64,000 nt of DNA, taken from the NCBI RefSeq assembly GCF_021018895.1, contig NC_079373.1, forward strand, positions 9,644,501-9,708,500. The letters run 5' to 3'. The position numbers and the translations under genes were made by a program. The DNA comes from Seriola aureovittata. Its lineage: Eukaryota; Chordata; Actinopteri; Carangiformes; Carangidae. Shown here piece after piece: positions 51,901 to 63,978 of this stretch; within the stretch, counting starts at the first letter, position 1; every line of letters starts with the position of its first letter. The notes beneath the pieces are model-generated. The model saw only the letters and a program-made list of their open reading frames with translations, ran no database searches and had not been told where the DNA came from.

Positions 51901-54378
51901 GTGACCCATGACTCCAATTTTGGCTCAATCTCATTATTCTGATGAAATATAATTTAATTTTAAAGCTGCATTAAGCAATTTTTAACCACCCGAGGCAAGG
52001 AAAAGGCACCAGAGCCTAGACAAGTCTATAACAGGGACTGGGTGCTTAAATGTTGTGAAATAAAAATATAAAACAGATTAATGAAGCTCAAAATCAATGT
52101 GACATACATAAAAGGCTCTGTTTAGCATGCGACTGGAAATTTACACAAAGCTGAACACTGTCAGTGTCAACTCGTTCTTCTTCTATTTTTGTGAAAATGC
52201 CATGGATACAAATCCCAAGGTCAGCATTGCTGGTTAGCATATTGGATATGTTAACAGGCCACAGCTACACCTCTGACCTGAGATGACCTGCAGAGAAAAA
52301 AAAAGGTCAACAGAGCACCACAGTCAAACAGAGGTTCAATGACGCTTCAATGTGAGCCTTATTAGAATCACTTGACCCTGGTGTCCTTTTCCTTCTCCCC
52401 AATACGCCACATCAAGGCTGCTACTTACTGCTGTCCCTATCACATACATTATGTCCTTCCCTCTCTCGCTCAATGGCTGCCTCTCTTAGACAGCCATTCC
52501 CAATTCAGATGCCATCTCTTCAGAGCCCCTCTCTATCCAGCCGCAGACACCGAATAAGAGCCTGGGAAATCACATTACTCTGTCCATATGGAGCCTCTAT
52601 TGCATTAGGTCAGCGAACACTCAACTGTAATTCTGCTATCATAGAGAAGAAGAAAGTAAATTGAGCACACCAGCCAGCACAGCTTGACAAATTGTTGCTT
52701 GTGGTCATTTTCCAAATGTTACTCTCACCAAGCCACATTTAGAGAGATGGAAGGACATTTTATGGAGTTGGAAGATATATTACTCTGCTATATAACATAT
52801 AATCTCTGTACAAGTAAATCCATGGCTGAGACAGGAGCCGGGAATCAAAGGCAGACAGAAATAATAGAGCATGACCTCTAACTGCTATGACCTTAATGGC
52901 ACCGTATTGGAGAAAATAACAGACGAGTCTGCCTTTAAATCAGCGCTGTGTAGATTACTGTTTCGTTATCAGTAGAGAGCAGACAGTACATGACACATCA
53001 AGTGTCATCCATTATTATTCACTCCACATCAGAGAACAAATTATTCCTGGGGGGTAAACAGGAATAAGCAACTTATATGCAAGCCAGAGAAGACAATAGA
53101 ATAATGTAGTATTATGATTTAAAAAATATATAACCATGGATTTTATATGAAGAGAATTTGGCCATTGCACAAGAAATGCTTATGATATCAAGCATTAGCG
53201 ATAGTTTAGTTTATAATTTAGTGTGTAAGAATTTTACATTTGATGACATTTGTCATTATATTGTGAAATCTCAATCATCATTTGGGAAATATGGCTCGGA
53301 GAATGGAGCCAACTGCTATATTCTTATCGTACTAAACCAAAAATGTGAAGGACAAAAAGAAGTCAGTAGTTTTGTGCAGACATGGCTGCATGCCCAATCC
53401 AGTTGTGTGTACCTGTGTGTTTGTGTATGCATCTAATCAGCACTGTGTGTCCTGTAGTTGAATGTGTATACTCCAGCATGTGCAGCTATGTCCATACAGT
53501 ATGTGCATGCAGCCATGTGTCAGTCCAATTGTTTTATCAGGCAGTGACAGAGTGTCAACCACTGTGTGAGAGAGGGGAGGCAGCAGAGAGAAGATTGCTG
53601 CCCTCCAGCTCCCCTCACAGTGATGACTACTGTCTGGTGATTATACTGCCACTCTTCTCTCCACATGGAAAGCTATGAATGGGACCACCACAACAGAGCT
53701 CACGAACACAGCCTGGCAGCTTGAGTCTGAGACTACATGGTGAGCATTTGTATCCGCTAAAAATAAAATAGACTCCAACATTTTAAATAGAATTCATTCT
53801 CCTTCAAGTGTCCTCGTGTCACAATAGAATTGCAGAGCGGCAGAAGTTACTTGGCTCCTGAAGTAAAGGTCCCATTAATTTTCTTCAAGGACAATGTTGG
53901 GCTTGGATGTACTTAAAACTCATTATAGTTGAATCATCATTACAAGGGGATGAGCACTTGCTGAAGCTAGACTACAGAAACCCAATGAAACATTCAGTGG
54001 TTTGAATCAGTTCACTTTCAGTTTCTGGGTCATTTTTGGAGAAAGTAAGTAACTACTAATTGGGGAAGTATTTTCTCCCAAAATGCAACAACAAAGCACT
54101 ATGAATATCAAGGTATCACCTGGAAGCATTTATAGCTGTGATTCGCACTTTTAACTAGCTTCTTGTTATTGCTAAGCAATTAATTGCAAAGTCATCAGAG
54201 CCGACATTATGAGCCTCTAGCTGGTACAAGGTGAAGTGTCTCTTAGGGAGCAGTGCAATATGTGAGCAGGAGACAGAGCTAGACCGTGTGGCTGCATCAA
54301 GTGAGGCAGATGTAGTTGGCAATAGGAGCGGAGGCAGATAAAGTATGAATGTAACAGTGGATGTTCACTTTGAGAAAG
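48950..54378. other. Intergenic region downstream of gpr22
   Basis: No supported gene. GC-richer patches near 49340-49440 and 50580-50860 stand out but encode nothing recognisable. A MITE-like single end (TTAAAGCTGCATTAAGCAATTTT) begins near 51960 without a matching partner. Confidence 0.4.
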
Positions 54379-54600
54379 AGTATGGCTGCAACTAACTGTT
54401 ATTTTCATCAGTGATTCATCTATCGACTTCTCGGTTAAAGGTTCAGTTCAGAAAATGTCAGAAAATGTGCCCATCACAATTTCCTGAAAACCAAGGTGAC
54501 ATCTTCAGATGTCTTGATTTGTATGACCAACAGTCCAAATCCATTTTCAGTTTACATCACATCATAAAAAAACACAGGCATTATAATCTCTTGTATTGTA
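54379..54600. mobile_element. Degenerate hAT MITE fragment
   Basis: The sequence starting TATGGCTGCAACTAACTG and containing CAGAAAATGTGCCCATCACAATTTCC, CCAAGGTGACATCTTCAGAT and ACCAACAGTCCAAA matches, from memory, the very common teleost hAT MITE whose ends read CAGGGCTGCAACTAACGATTA. Only one end is clear; the other end merges into AT-rich sequence. Confidence 0.6.
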
Positions 54601-54939
54601 AATTGAAAGATTTAGAAAGAAGTAAACAGCTGTTAATGCTAACGTTGGCTATGCGGCAATAGCAAAATTTACATGTTTGAGACTGAGTTTGTTAAATAAA
54701 TATTACTCAGTCTTAATTCCTAATTTTCTGTTAATTGTTCAGTACAAATAATTAACAAGATAGATAATAAGGTATTGTTTTATTAATCATTAACACTCTA
54801 AATGTGACGATTAATAATGACATTGATTTCAGATGGTTTTTTAATTATTTAATTAAAAAAGGGTTGGGGGATTAAAGACGATGGTAGCCTATTGGTATTT
54901 ACTTTGGTAGCTTATTGATAGACATTGTTAGCACTTTAA

Positions 54940-55112
54940 AATAGAGCTGAAATGATAAGTCAATTGACTGAAAATTATTGGCAGCTACTTTGATAGTCAG
55001 TTAATTGTTTAAGTAATTGGTATTTTTTACTTTTTCCTGATATTTCATTGACAAAATGATAAACTGAGGAAATAAATCAGATTAATTGACAATGAAAATA
55101 ATTGCTAATTCC
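54940..55112. mobile_element. Second degenerate hAT MITE fragment
   Basis: It starts TAGAGCTGAAATGATAAGTCAATTG and contains TTGGCAGCTACTTTGATAGTC, ending near ATTAATTGACAATGAAAATAATTGC. This is the opposite-orientation, internally shortened relative of the copy 350 bases upstream. The end sequences are recognisable; target duplications are not. Confidence 0.55.
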
Positions 55113-56920
55113 CTCATCTGCATTAGCACAACTGGTGGGAAAACTTTAACAAGTGAATTAGACTTGGATATTTATCTTCTCATTATTTTTACAGCATGAC
55201 ATAAAGACAGATGATACTGAAGCTCTAATTAACATGACATGGAGTGATTCATCCAAAGATCTCAGCTTGCCTCTCCTACCTGATTTCACCATGCTGCACA
55301 CTAAAACTTTAGTGCTTTGCTGATATTTCAATCAGTAAAGCACTGATAAGCTTCTGCACTCATAATCAAACAAGCCATAACCATGCAGTAATAGTGTGTG
55401 CTGCTTTACCTTAAACAAGGCGTTTCTCTGCACCACCTTCTGGACAAAAACCATCCACCACATTATGACCCAGGGATCTGACCATAACCCTGAATGTATA
55501 TAATTATGCGCTCTGTGCTGAACGGGATGTTAACCTCTTTGACGATTAATATTTTTCACCCATCATCTTTGTTGACCACATATCGACTGCCCCTCAACTC
55601 CTCTTACTATAGCTCGCTGTAAAACTGTATTTTATGAACACGCATTTGAAATATTGCTGTTGTGAAACGGTCTATACAGCAAGGGAATTGTAAATATACT
55701 GCGAGTTCATAATTAGAGCATATTTCCTTATTCAACAAAGTTATTATTATGCCACATATGTTTAGATATCATAATCCAAATACAAGGCATTGTTTAAACT
55801 GCAACACCCACTGTTATTGCTTCTGAGTGTGGAATTAGATGCAGTCTCTGTGTGAAAATCACCCACATCCTCCACATATTAAGTGAATTTCTACACAATT
55901 TTACACAGATTGAAACTGGATCGCTGGATGAGGTTAAGACTTAAGCCTCTGTTTAAGTAGTCCAAGTCAAGCCTCCAGTCACTCAGTTAAAGTCCAAGTT
56001 TGAGGTCCCTATAATAGTTTAGGCATCAGCCTGATCAATGACACCTGTTGATATTGGCTTATCACAGATTTATTATTAGTATATACAGTATATTTGCCAA
56101 TAAAAAACAAGAAATTGCAGTATTGAAATGCCATTGCAGTACATAGTTTGTCCACCAGAGAGCTCTGACAAGTTCAGTTTTCAGCTGTAAAATCTTTCGC
56201 TCTGTACATGTCTAGGTCACAATTAATTAAAAAACAAATAATCATATTTGACTTTTCCAATCCTAAATATTCTTTTCAGTATCAGCTGGGATTCAGTCAA
56301 ATTTAATAATATGGCTACATCTGAAAATTCACTATGATTTATTTCCCATTTCTCAAGATGGGAATAATTGTGATGACTCTAATAAAAACTGATCTAATAA
56401 AAGTAAGGGAAAACCACATTTTGCAAGAGAGATGTGGAAACTTCATCAAGATATAATTATTCGATCAAGTCTGAGAAATGGCTTACAGCTGAGGGCAACA
56501 ATATTAGCTATAGCTGTATTTTATGGTAAAGACACGTGAACACTAGACACAATATTCACCTGTTTATGCTCCTAATCGTCATGTAATAATGGCCATATAT
56601 AACAACAATAAAAAAAATCTGATTATCTGGCTTTGCTAAAAAGTAGATTTTATCTTTCATTTCGTTTCTATCCATTAATTAAGGCTAATTGAAAATGAGC
56701 ATGGGGAGTTGGTCAACTATAGCGTCATATCTTTTAATCGTTAATTCAGGCAAACCAACTTTTTAACCGCCTTCCTACTTAGCAAATGCTATATGTAGAG
56801 AGTGTTTTTCGTTTCTATGCAAAAGCTTTGCAAAACAAACAAACATAAGCGGAAACGCCAGACAAACATGCAGCCAACTGAAGTTACAATGAGCCTTTCA
56901 GCTAACTAAACAACTCTTAC
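55113..56920. other. AT-rich intergenic sequence
   Basis: Nothing recognised; frequent stops in all frames. Confidence 0.5.
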
Positions 56921-57107
56921 CTGTGGGCGTGTCTTTACTCTTCAGGAGCTTCAACCTGACAGGAACTTGCTTTCTGTACCCGGCATATTCCGCATTAATG
57001 ACGCCGGCACTACCAGAGGAGCAGTTTTTGTGTTTGGTCCAAAGTTTTTGTTGTAAAGTCACTGAGTCCACGGCTATCTTCATAGTACAAGTCCTGGTTG
57101 GATCCAT
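56921..57107 (-). CDS. Possible first coding exon of an unidentified minus-strand gene
   Basis: On the minus strand an open frame starting MDPTRTCTMKIAVDS runs 62 codons to a consensus splice donor (CCCACAG|GTAAGAGT; the last exon base is 56921). The segment is less AT-rich than its surroundings. I do not recognise the protein: it is not the N-terminus of COG5, DUS4L or HBP1 as I know them, though a minus-strand gene starting between gpr22 and bcap29 is what the tetrapod COG5 arrangement would predict. No partner exon could be found. It may equally be a 5' UTR exon or a chance frame beside a chance donor. Confidence 0.25.
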
Positions 57108-58949
57108 CAGTCACACACCTGCTACGTTCAGAGCAGTTTCTGATCTGCACTTCTGGACATGAGCCACCAACAGTCAAGGGAAGGAATTGCAGTGCCAGTT
57201 TCTCAGCTGCTGATGTGCACATACTGTTGCTCCTTAAACTCTTGTATCAGTAAACTTTATTTAAATGTTTATGTTTTATTCAGCTTTTATTGTAGAAAAA
57301 TCTTGTCTGATCTTGTAAATTTGTCACAGAAATGTCAGAGAAATTCACTGATTCCTACAACAAAAAAAAACGGATGTAAACTCAGCTACCCTCCTCCTCT
57401 AGAGAGAAGATGGGTCCTCTTTTCTAGCCATTAGTGACCCACATGGGTCGACACATCGTGCACCACCACGTGTGTCCACCTGCACACTTGACTAAGTTTT
57501 TCACAAATGACCATAAATCAACATAAAGCAGGTGGATAGATGGACCAAATAGCATGTAGGTGTTGGGTGCTGGAACAAATAATGAGAAAAAAAAGCACCA
57601 GAGCCTGGAGACAAGACAATTTATGTTCCAACATTCAGCTTTGGCCAGGAGCTTGCAGGGACTGTATGATAAGAACATGGACACAAGCAGCTGAAATGTG
57701 TTTGGCTTGCAGGCTAAGCACAACTGTAATATCTTATATTACCTTTAAGATAGCATTCATGAGGTCTATATACATTGCAACATTGACTCCTGTACCGGAC
57801 ATGATAGAGATGTATATAGACAGATAATAAATAAAATGGATGGAGTTCTCAGGTTACAAGACTCCACCAAGCACACTATCACCGTAGCCTGGCCATCTGC
57901 TCATTGCAGGCATTTTACTATAATGACTGTTCAGCCTCCTGAGTTGCGACCTCTGAGATGGTGAGGAGAGCAGAGCAATCAAAGCACATTCAGTTCTGCC
58001 ACAGTCATTTGCCTGCTCTCAAAAAGCTATCACAGGGTGCAGCTGTAAACATTTTGCTCCTCAGCACTCCTGAGACATGCAGTCAGAGAGGATAGCAGCT
58101 ATCAGTCTCTTTCACAGAGGAAACCCGGGTGAATACACTTTGCAAGCTGAATACAGCGGAGAGGGCAAAATACATAGAATAGTCCAGGGAGCTGAAGTAG
58201 GTCAAAATAAACTCATTATTCAAAAGGAAGAGTGTACTGAAAGCTATGCTCAAGACTCCCTTAGTCTCTGTTGTTCATGTGCAACACTCATGCAATTTAG
58301 GTTTGTGAGCAAGCCAACAGCTGTTTATGTTCCCTTTTAAAAGGCACGCAAACATCCAAATAGAGCAATCCAATTTAATCTTTTTGTAATGAATGAGCTT
58401 CTGGAATGAGCTTTCTATTACAGTGACAACTGTAAACTGAGCCCTTTATTAACACTGTTGCTTGTCTGTATATCAGCTTGAAACATAAGGTATATTTGTA
58501 ATAAATCTATTGCAATAGTTGCAAAATATACAGGACCACCTACTCCCTGCCCTGTGCAAAAGCTATGGTATATTATATCATTAGATAACATCGCCCCCTT
58601 GTGGACATGAGTTTTGCTTGTTTTGTGGAAAGTCAAACATATCCAAAGAGATATTGTAAGTTTAGGTCTGCTTGTTTATTTCAGAAGTTTTGAGATAAAT
58701 ATCAAACATTAAGTTTTAATTAATCACTATTTAAAAAGAAAGAGATCGTCTCTCCTTACATGACTATTTTTGTACACTGACATGAAATGTGAGACGTCAC
58801 CAACAAACACACTCACACACACAAACACACATACACCAGGGAGAAAGACTGGTCCAAAAGTAAAAAGATAAATTTTGTAGTTATTCCGTAGAGTGATCAT
58901 AAAGCATGTGGTTAGTTTGAATGTTGTGGTCTTTAATGAATCCAAAGGG
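57108..58949. other. Intergenic sequence upstream of bcap29
   Basis: No gene recognised. An E-box (CACGTG) lies near 57468. Short CA-rich patches occur near 58800-58835. Confidence 0.4.
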
Positions 58950-59096
58950 GCTGACCAATGAGGTCAACCAGCCAGCAGTTTTATTTAAGGCTGTAGGGCC
59001 TCTGATGCTCCCCAGCAGCTGTTGTGTGAGTGTGTGTGAGCGCATGTGCGTGCATGTCTGAACTTTCCCATTCTTCTGATCGTTCAACTTTGTCTG
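58950..59096 (+). promoter_or_regulatory. bcap29: Possible bcap29 promoter and non-coding first exon
   Basis: About 500 bases before the first bcap29 coding exon there is a CCAAT-like GACCAATGAG (near 58954), a TATTTAAG sequence (near 58983), and a good splice donor (GTCTG|GTAAGC, exon end 59096). Together these could be promoter, 5' UTR exon and donor for the acceptor at 59577. The assignment is positional only; transcript data would be needed to confirm it. Confidence 0.3.
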
Positions 59097-59592
59097 GTAA
59101 GCCAACAACTCTATTTATTGCTTGGAACAGAGTGACTACCTCCTGCTCTTAAACAAAAGTACAGCAGGTGATTCTTGTGCTGAGGAATTAGACTAGATTT
59201 AAAGGTAAAAATCTATAAATAACAAAAGGCTATGAATGATAATGCAGATTTCCTGTATGAAGTAGGCCTACAGAAATATGTGTGGGTGTATGCTCAAAAA
59301 GGATCCACAATGTAAAGAAGTAACTTACAGTACATTAGTATATACAATATACTGTATAGTTCAATAGGCAAAGAGTAAATAAGAACGTAGTAAGATTTTT
59401 TTTTCATAGACTTCCACTGTCTCTTGTTTAGTGTTAATGTTAATATGTAATTATTTTGACTTAATGGAACAATATACTACATGTGATAAAGGAAGTATAT
59501 GTCTCAAAATGTAAAGCTTTACATTATTTCAGTTCTGGTTTGTTAGTCATAGGGATAAAATTTGTGAATGTCCTCAGGAAATCCCAGTCGCA

Positions 59593-61437
59593 ATGACTCT
59601 CCAGTGGACGGCTGTGGCTCTCTTCCTCTATGGAGAGATAGCAGTCAACCTCATCTTGTGTATACCGTTCATATCAGCACAGAGGTAATGCGATTTAATA
59701 CACAAACCCAAAGCACAATCTAAAGTCCATCAAGCAACTCATGGTCAGCATCTTGCACAGCAGCCTGTTTTTTGAATCAATGTGCAAGAGTTTAGTTGTT
59801 AAGAGGAAAAGTGAAAGAGGCAGTTCACACAAATCACCAGCAGAGTGCATCCACACCCCTTCAGTGTTTGTTATGACAGCTACACTCACAGTGTCCTTCT
59901 GACCTACTTTGTAGATGGCGTTTGGTTTTCAGCTGGAGAATATGGAACTGGTTATCACCATATCAGAACAAAGGCTTCTTTACAATGATCATGGTCCTCA
60001 TTGTTCTCTTCCTTGGTAAGCCATCTGCTGTGTCAGACACTGAGTAATACTAAGAAGGCTGTCATGTTGTGTGTCCAGCCCAGGCAGCAACAGTCATGCT
60101 TCTGTCCTCCTCCTCACTCTCAGATGCTCTCCGTGAAGTGCAGAAGTACTCGGGTCCTGAGCCCATGCAAGACGCCAAGGTGAACCCCAATGTGTACGAC
60201 CACGTCCACATGAAGCTGTTCAGAGCCCAGAGGAACCTCTACATATCTGGCTTCTCTCTCTTCCTCTGGCTGTTAGTGTTATTTCTTTCCACATTCATTC
60301 AGAATGGCAGAAACAAATGTGTTTGGGACCTTGCTCGATAACAAACATTACTATACCACTCCACGCAACTGCCCTCTTGCTTATTCATCTTTTACAGTTC
60401 ACTTCCTGAGGTCCTGTCCTGTTTTGTTTTGTCCTGCCTTTATTTCCTCCGGTTCTTGTCTTTTCCTGTCCTGTGAACTCATCACAGTATCATGCGTCGG
60501 GTTGTCACCTTGCTAAACCAGGTTGCTGTCACGCTGGAGGACAATGCAGGCCTTCTGACGCAGATGGGCAGTGCTGTCAAAGCAGCCAGGCAGCACCAGG
60601 AGGACAACCTGAAGCTCAAACGAGTGAGAAACAGTTCATTAGAGCCTGATAACAAAACTAAACCTTTGTCTTATAAAGCCCGTTTATTCCCTTTTCTCCC
60701 CCAATAGGCACCATCTTCTTTAATATCATGTATTCTCACAGTATAACATTATGTTGCATTTTAAAGTGTTTTCAGACAGTATTGTTTCTATTTTGTATGA
60801 ACTCTGTTGTCAGCTGTTAAAATAAACCATTTAAGCTTGGTAATTAGAGGTAATCCTTTGCGCTCAGGCTCTCCTAGATGATGAAAAATCTATGTCAGCA
60901 AAAAACGAACAACTGAAGCTGGAGGCTGAGAAGCTGGCAGGTCAACTGAAGGCTGCAGAGGAGGGTGAGTCATCATCACTGCCTTCAGACAGGATGCTCT
61001 GCAGTTTTACATTTCAAAAGCAAAGAGCTGTCTGTACAAAGATTATTCCTAAGGAGCATGGACCACAGTAGATCGTTTCTTGCATACAGCTGTTGCATTA
61101 TGAAAGAAGTTCATTTTTAAGGGGCATTGATGATATAGAGCAATTTAAAGATGCAGGACTGTTTGTGTGTGCAGCTGTGCGCAAGTCTCACACTGAAGTG
61201 GAAGCCATGAAAAGGCAGACGAAAGGTCTGGCACAAGAGTATGACAGACTATTGAGCGAACACCATCAGCTCCAGGTAACACAAACACACAAAAACATAC
61301 TGTATATGTGCATGCAAATACACAAACACAACATACATAATGTATACTGAGTGTACTAATACTGGGGTGATTCATTTTTCAATCCTTTAATTGATCCACA
61401 GAATCTCCAGAGTGATCAAGACAAAAAGGCTCAATAA
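59593..61437 (+). CDS. bcap29: B-cell receptor-associated protein 29 (ER membrane protein)
   Basis: Seven coding exons were assembled by GT-AG borders with consistent phases: 59593-59684, 59915-60015, 60124-60271, 60488-60623, 60868-60964, 61175-61275 and 61402-61437. Together they give 236 residues; human BCAP29 has 241. The family are three-pass ER membrane proteins that act in quality control and export of membrane cargo and, through BAP31, in apoptosis signalling. The start MTLQWTAVALFLYGEI, the motif KLFRAQRNLYISGFSLFLWL and the end QEYDRLLSEHHQLQ are diagnostic. Membrane segments lie at about 5-25, 51-66 and 102-123; a cytosolic coiled coil fills about 128-230. The C-terminus KKAQ fits the dilysine KKxx ER-retrieval signal. 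Exon 1 is preceded by an acceptor (TCCTCAG, ending 59577), so a non-coding first exon lies upstream. I call BCAP29 rather than BCAP31 from the N-terminus and from the gpr22 neighbour; the Bap31 caspase site is not evident. Confidence 0.93.
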
Positions 61438-61684
61438 CCACAGGAATACACTGACAGGTGTTTTCAGGTGTTGCTTCTCCTCTCTGACTGTGGATGCCTT
61501 TTCTTCTCATTACACTAGAACTGAGTGCTATGTGCAATAGACCGCCACAGGCCATATTTGTATTATCTTTTACAACTTCAATTTTCCTTTAAGTCTGAAC
61601 CGAGGCGAATGTTTGAATTGATAGGATTAAACAAACAATGCTACGGTTCATAGGATGAACACTAGTTGTTTTTAAATTGTGAAA

Positions 61685-61690
61685 AATAAA
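61685..61690 (+). terminator. bcap29: Poly(A) signal of bcap29
   Basis: AATAAA lies 248 bases after the bcap29 stop codon, and a T-rich/GT-containing stretch follows. It is the first canonical signal in the 3' flank. Confidence 0.55.
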
Positions 61691-62167
61691 AAAGTCTTTA
61701 TTTTACCTCGGGCTCATTCTTATTGTGGAGGCAAATATTTAGTAATGATTCATTTCTGACAGGTACATCAGACCACCACAATAGTATCCTCCTGTCAGCA
61801 CATAATGACCAATGCAGTATGGAAATAACTTGCCAGTTTTTATGGTGGTCATGAACGCTAACTCACTGTTTTGACAAGCATATCTGAATGTCTGTCACAG
61901 GAGTCTCACAATTTTTTGGATTTATTATAAACCTTTAATTTAGAAAAAAAAAGGTGTTTCATTGTTTTATGAAAGTTATGCACTGGACTTGATTATCAAC
62001 ATATTTTTGAAAAATGTTAAAAATCTTGAAAGTATGATGATATATAGTATGTTCCTTACATTCATGCTGAGATAAATCATGGAGTCACTCCACACATCTT
62101 GACACCACACTGACACAACATAAGCTTCATAATGACAAGGCAGAATGCTGCCTACATATACAATCAG

Positions 62168-62600
62168 GTACTGTTATGGTGTGCTGTTGCCAGCACAGGC
62201 AGGATGGACCAAAATGCAGGCACATGCAACGGAGTAGCTGTAATGGTGAGAACAAAGGCAGGCAGGCAGGACCACAGGCTGGTGGAGACAACAGGATGAA
62301 AAACACAGCAAGCAGGTTCACAGGGAAAACACACTGGAGCACGAACAGGAACATAAGCACAAACATGATCGGATGATCCGACAGAGAACAAACGGCGTGA
62401 ACTGGAACATACAGGGTTGATTAATTAACGAGGTGCAGGTGGGGAGTGCTCAGGTGACTGCAGGGCTGAAGATAAGTGGGAACAGGTGTGTAGATGTGCG
62501 GAGATGTCAGGTGACCTCTGGTGGCCGATGGAAGAATGGCAGGAGACAGGGGGCAGAAAGGCCAAAATGAACAGGACTGGGGCAGGAGTCGTGACAGGTA
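62168..62600. mobile_element. Probable non-autonomous DNA transposon between bcap29 and SLCO1
   Basis: A 427-bp block (62171-62597) is clearly richer in G/A/C than its flanks. It has short imperfect inverted ends (CTGTTATG on the left; CTGTCACG read inward from the right) and GTA on both outer sides. The interior is purine-rich, with many AACAGG/CACAGG words and no coding capacity. It sits in the intergenic tail-to-tail space and may contribute to both 3' flanks. Confidence 0.45.
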
Positions 62601-63112
62601 CAATAGATGTGGTACTCTCAGCTTAAGGTCTACTTACGCACTTGTTCTGGAGCGGTTGACCATATCGCACAGTCCTCGCCAGCAGTCTGAGGTTGGAACT
62701 GTAGAGGTTCAAACTTTCCATGATTGATGATTCTGAGCACCTCTAGGGCTTCACACTGAGAGGTTTGACTGGAACCACAAAGTGATGAAACAGTGGTCCT
62801 ACTGCTGGAATGATTTCTGGTACGTCTGGGCAGGAAGTGATAGTTTCCCCTTTGTATGCCAACGGGATAATCTTTCAGTGGGCAGCTGTTCCTTTGTTGC
62901 CTCTAGCTTTGATCTGGTTATTGACCTCATTCGTTTGTAGGCTGAAACACTTACTCTGCCTCAGTGTAGCTATATTCACAGTTCTTCCAGCAAGTGTGCC
63001 ACAGAAACAGACTGTTTAATGTACGTTTCTCTTCTGAAATGAAACCAAAGCCATGAAAACAAGACTGAGATGAAGCAGTTCAACCATCTTATTCACACAG
63101 ATTTTTATCAAG
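62601..63112. other. Intergenic tail-to-tail space between bcap29 and SLCO1
   Basis: No coding sequence recognised. It probably contains the 3' end of the SLCO1 transcript at its right border. Confidence 0.45.
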
Positions 63113-63118
63113 TTTAAT
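63113..63118 (-). terminator. Possible poly(A) signal of the SLCO1 gene
   Basis: ATTAAA, read on the minus strand, lies about 255 bases beyond the SLCO1 stop codon in a T-rich context. No AATAAA was noticed closer to the stop, so this variant signal is a reasonable but unproven 3' end. Confidence 0.3.
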
Positions 63119-63370
63119 CATAAAAACAAAGACCAACATAGAAAATACAGCACAATTACATTTTTTTCTATGAAAGTCTTCATGAAAAATACAAACACAC
63201 AAATTTATACATTCCTGAAATAGCATGTTTTGTTTATAAAAATGACTCTTTTGTTGAGATTGTAGGTCTGCACAAAACCTGTACAAATATATACTCTGTG
63301 TGCTATGAAAAGTGTCCACAGTGTGTTCCTCTATACATCTGAGTCAGAAGAGAAGAGGTTGTGCTGAAGC

Positions 63371-63978
63371 TCACAAGCCAGTTTCTCTGTCAGGACTGCG
63401 GTCTAAGGCCAGTATGAACTGCTCACAGTGTATGGAGTTATTCTCCTCTTTCCTTAGTGACTCCAGCTCTGCACTCCCGTTAGTCAGAGCGTTTTTCTCC
63501 TCCCTCTTAATATGTCGTTTGAGTAGAGCAAAACCCAAAATACATAAGAAGAAGGAGACTGTCCTCAAGCCCAGTGTCAGGCCCAGGTACACTATCCTGC
63601 AAAACAACATGATGTGGTACTGTTAGGGTACAAGTTGGGGAATTTATATGATTGATTTATATGATTATCAGGGTATATCAGGGTGAAGCTACAAATCACA
63701 GAGGGCAAGTCACAAGTCAAGTCAAATAAGTCCAAGCTGTTTAACTAGTGTTTTCCTTCAGTGCAGAGCCCCACAGTGCACCTAGTGCGGTTACAGACGT
63801 TTTATTCTGTGAACTCAAGAGCTGAAAAGACTAGTGGATACTGTATACAGTCATAGTTACCTATAAGCTGAGGTGTTGTATATTCTGCACGCTCCTCTTC
63901 CTCCACACATCTTGTATCCCCATTTGAGGCAGGTTGTGTCGATTATGGCTCCAAAGTATATAGGGGCAGGTATTCCAG
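63371..63978 (-). CDS. slco1c1-like: Organic anion transporter, SLCO1 family (last two coding exons)
   Basis: Partial gene on the minus strand. The penultimate coding exon is 63978-63861 and the last is 63596-63371, joined in phase 2 across a GT-AG intron. The first encodes [21 protein letters not shown] followed by a Cys-rich loop ([18 protein letters not shown]). The second encodes [16 protein letters not shown], the twelfth membrane helix, and a cytosolic tail ending DRETGL. OATP1 proteins are sodium-independent plasma-membrane exchangers for bile salts, steroid conjugates, prostaglandins and thyroid hormones; SLCO1C1 carries thyroxine. The [17 protein letters not shown] block is diagnostic for the family. 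The C-terminal ETGL resembles the ETQL of mammalian SLCO1C1 and fits a class I PDZ ligand. The tail is shorter than in SLCO1C1, so a fish-specific SLCO1 paralogue is possible. The remaining exons are off the right edge. The gene is convergent with bcap29. Confidence 0.88.
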
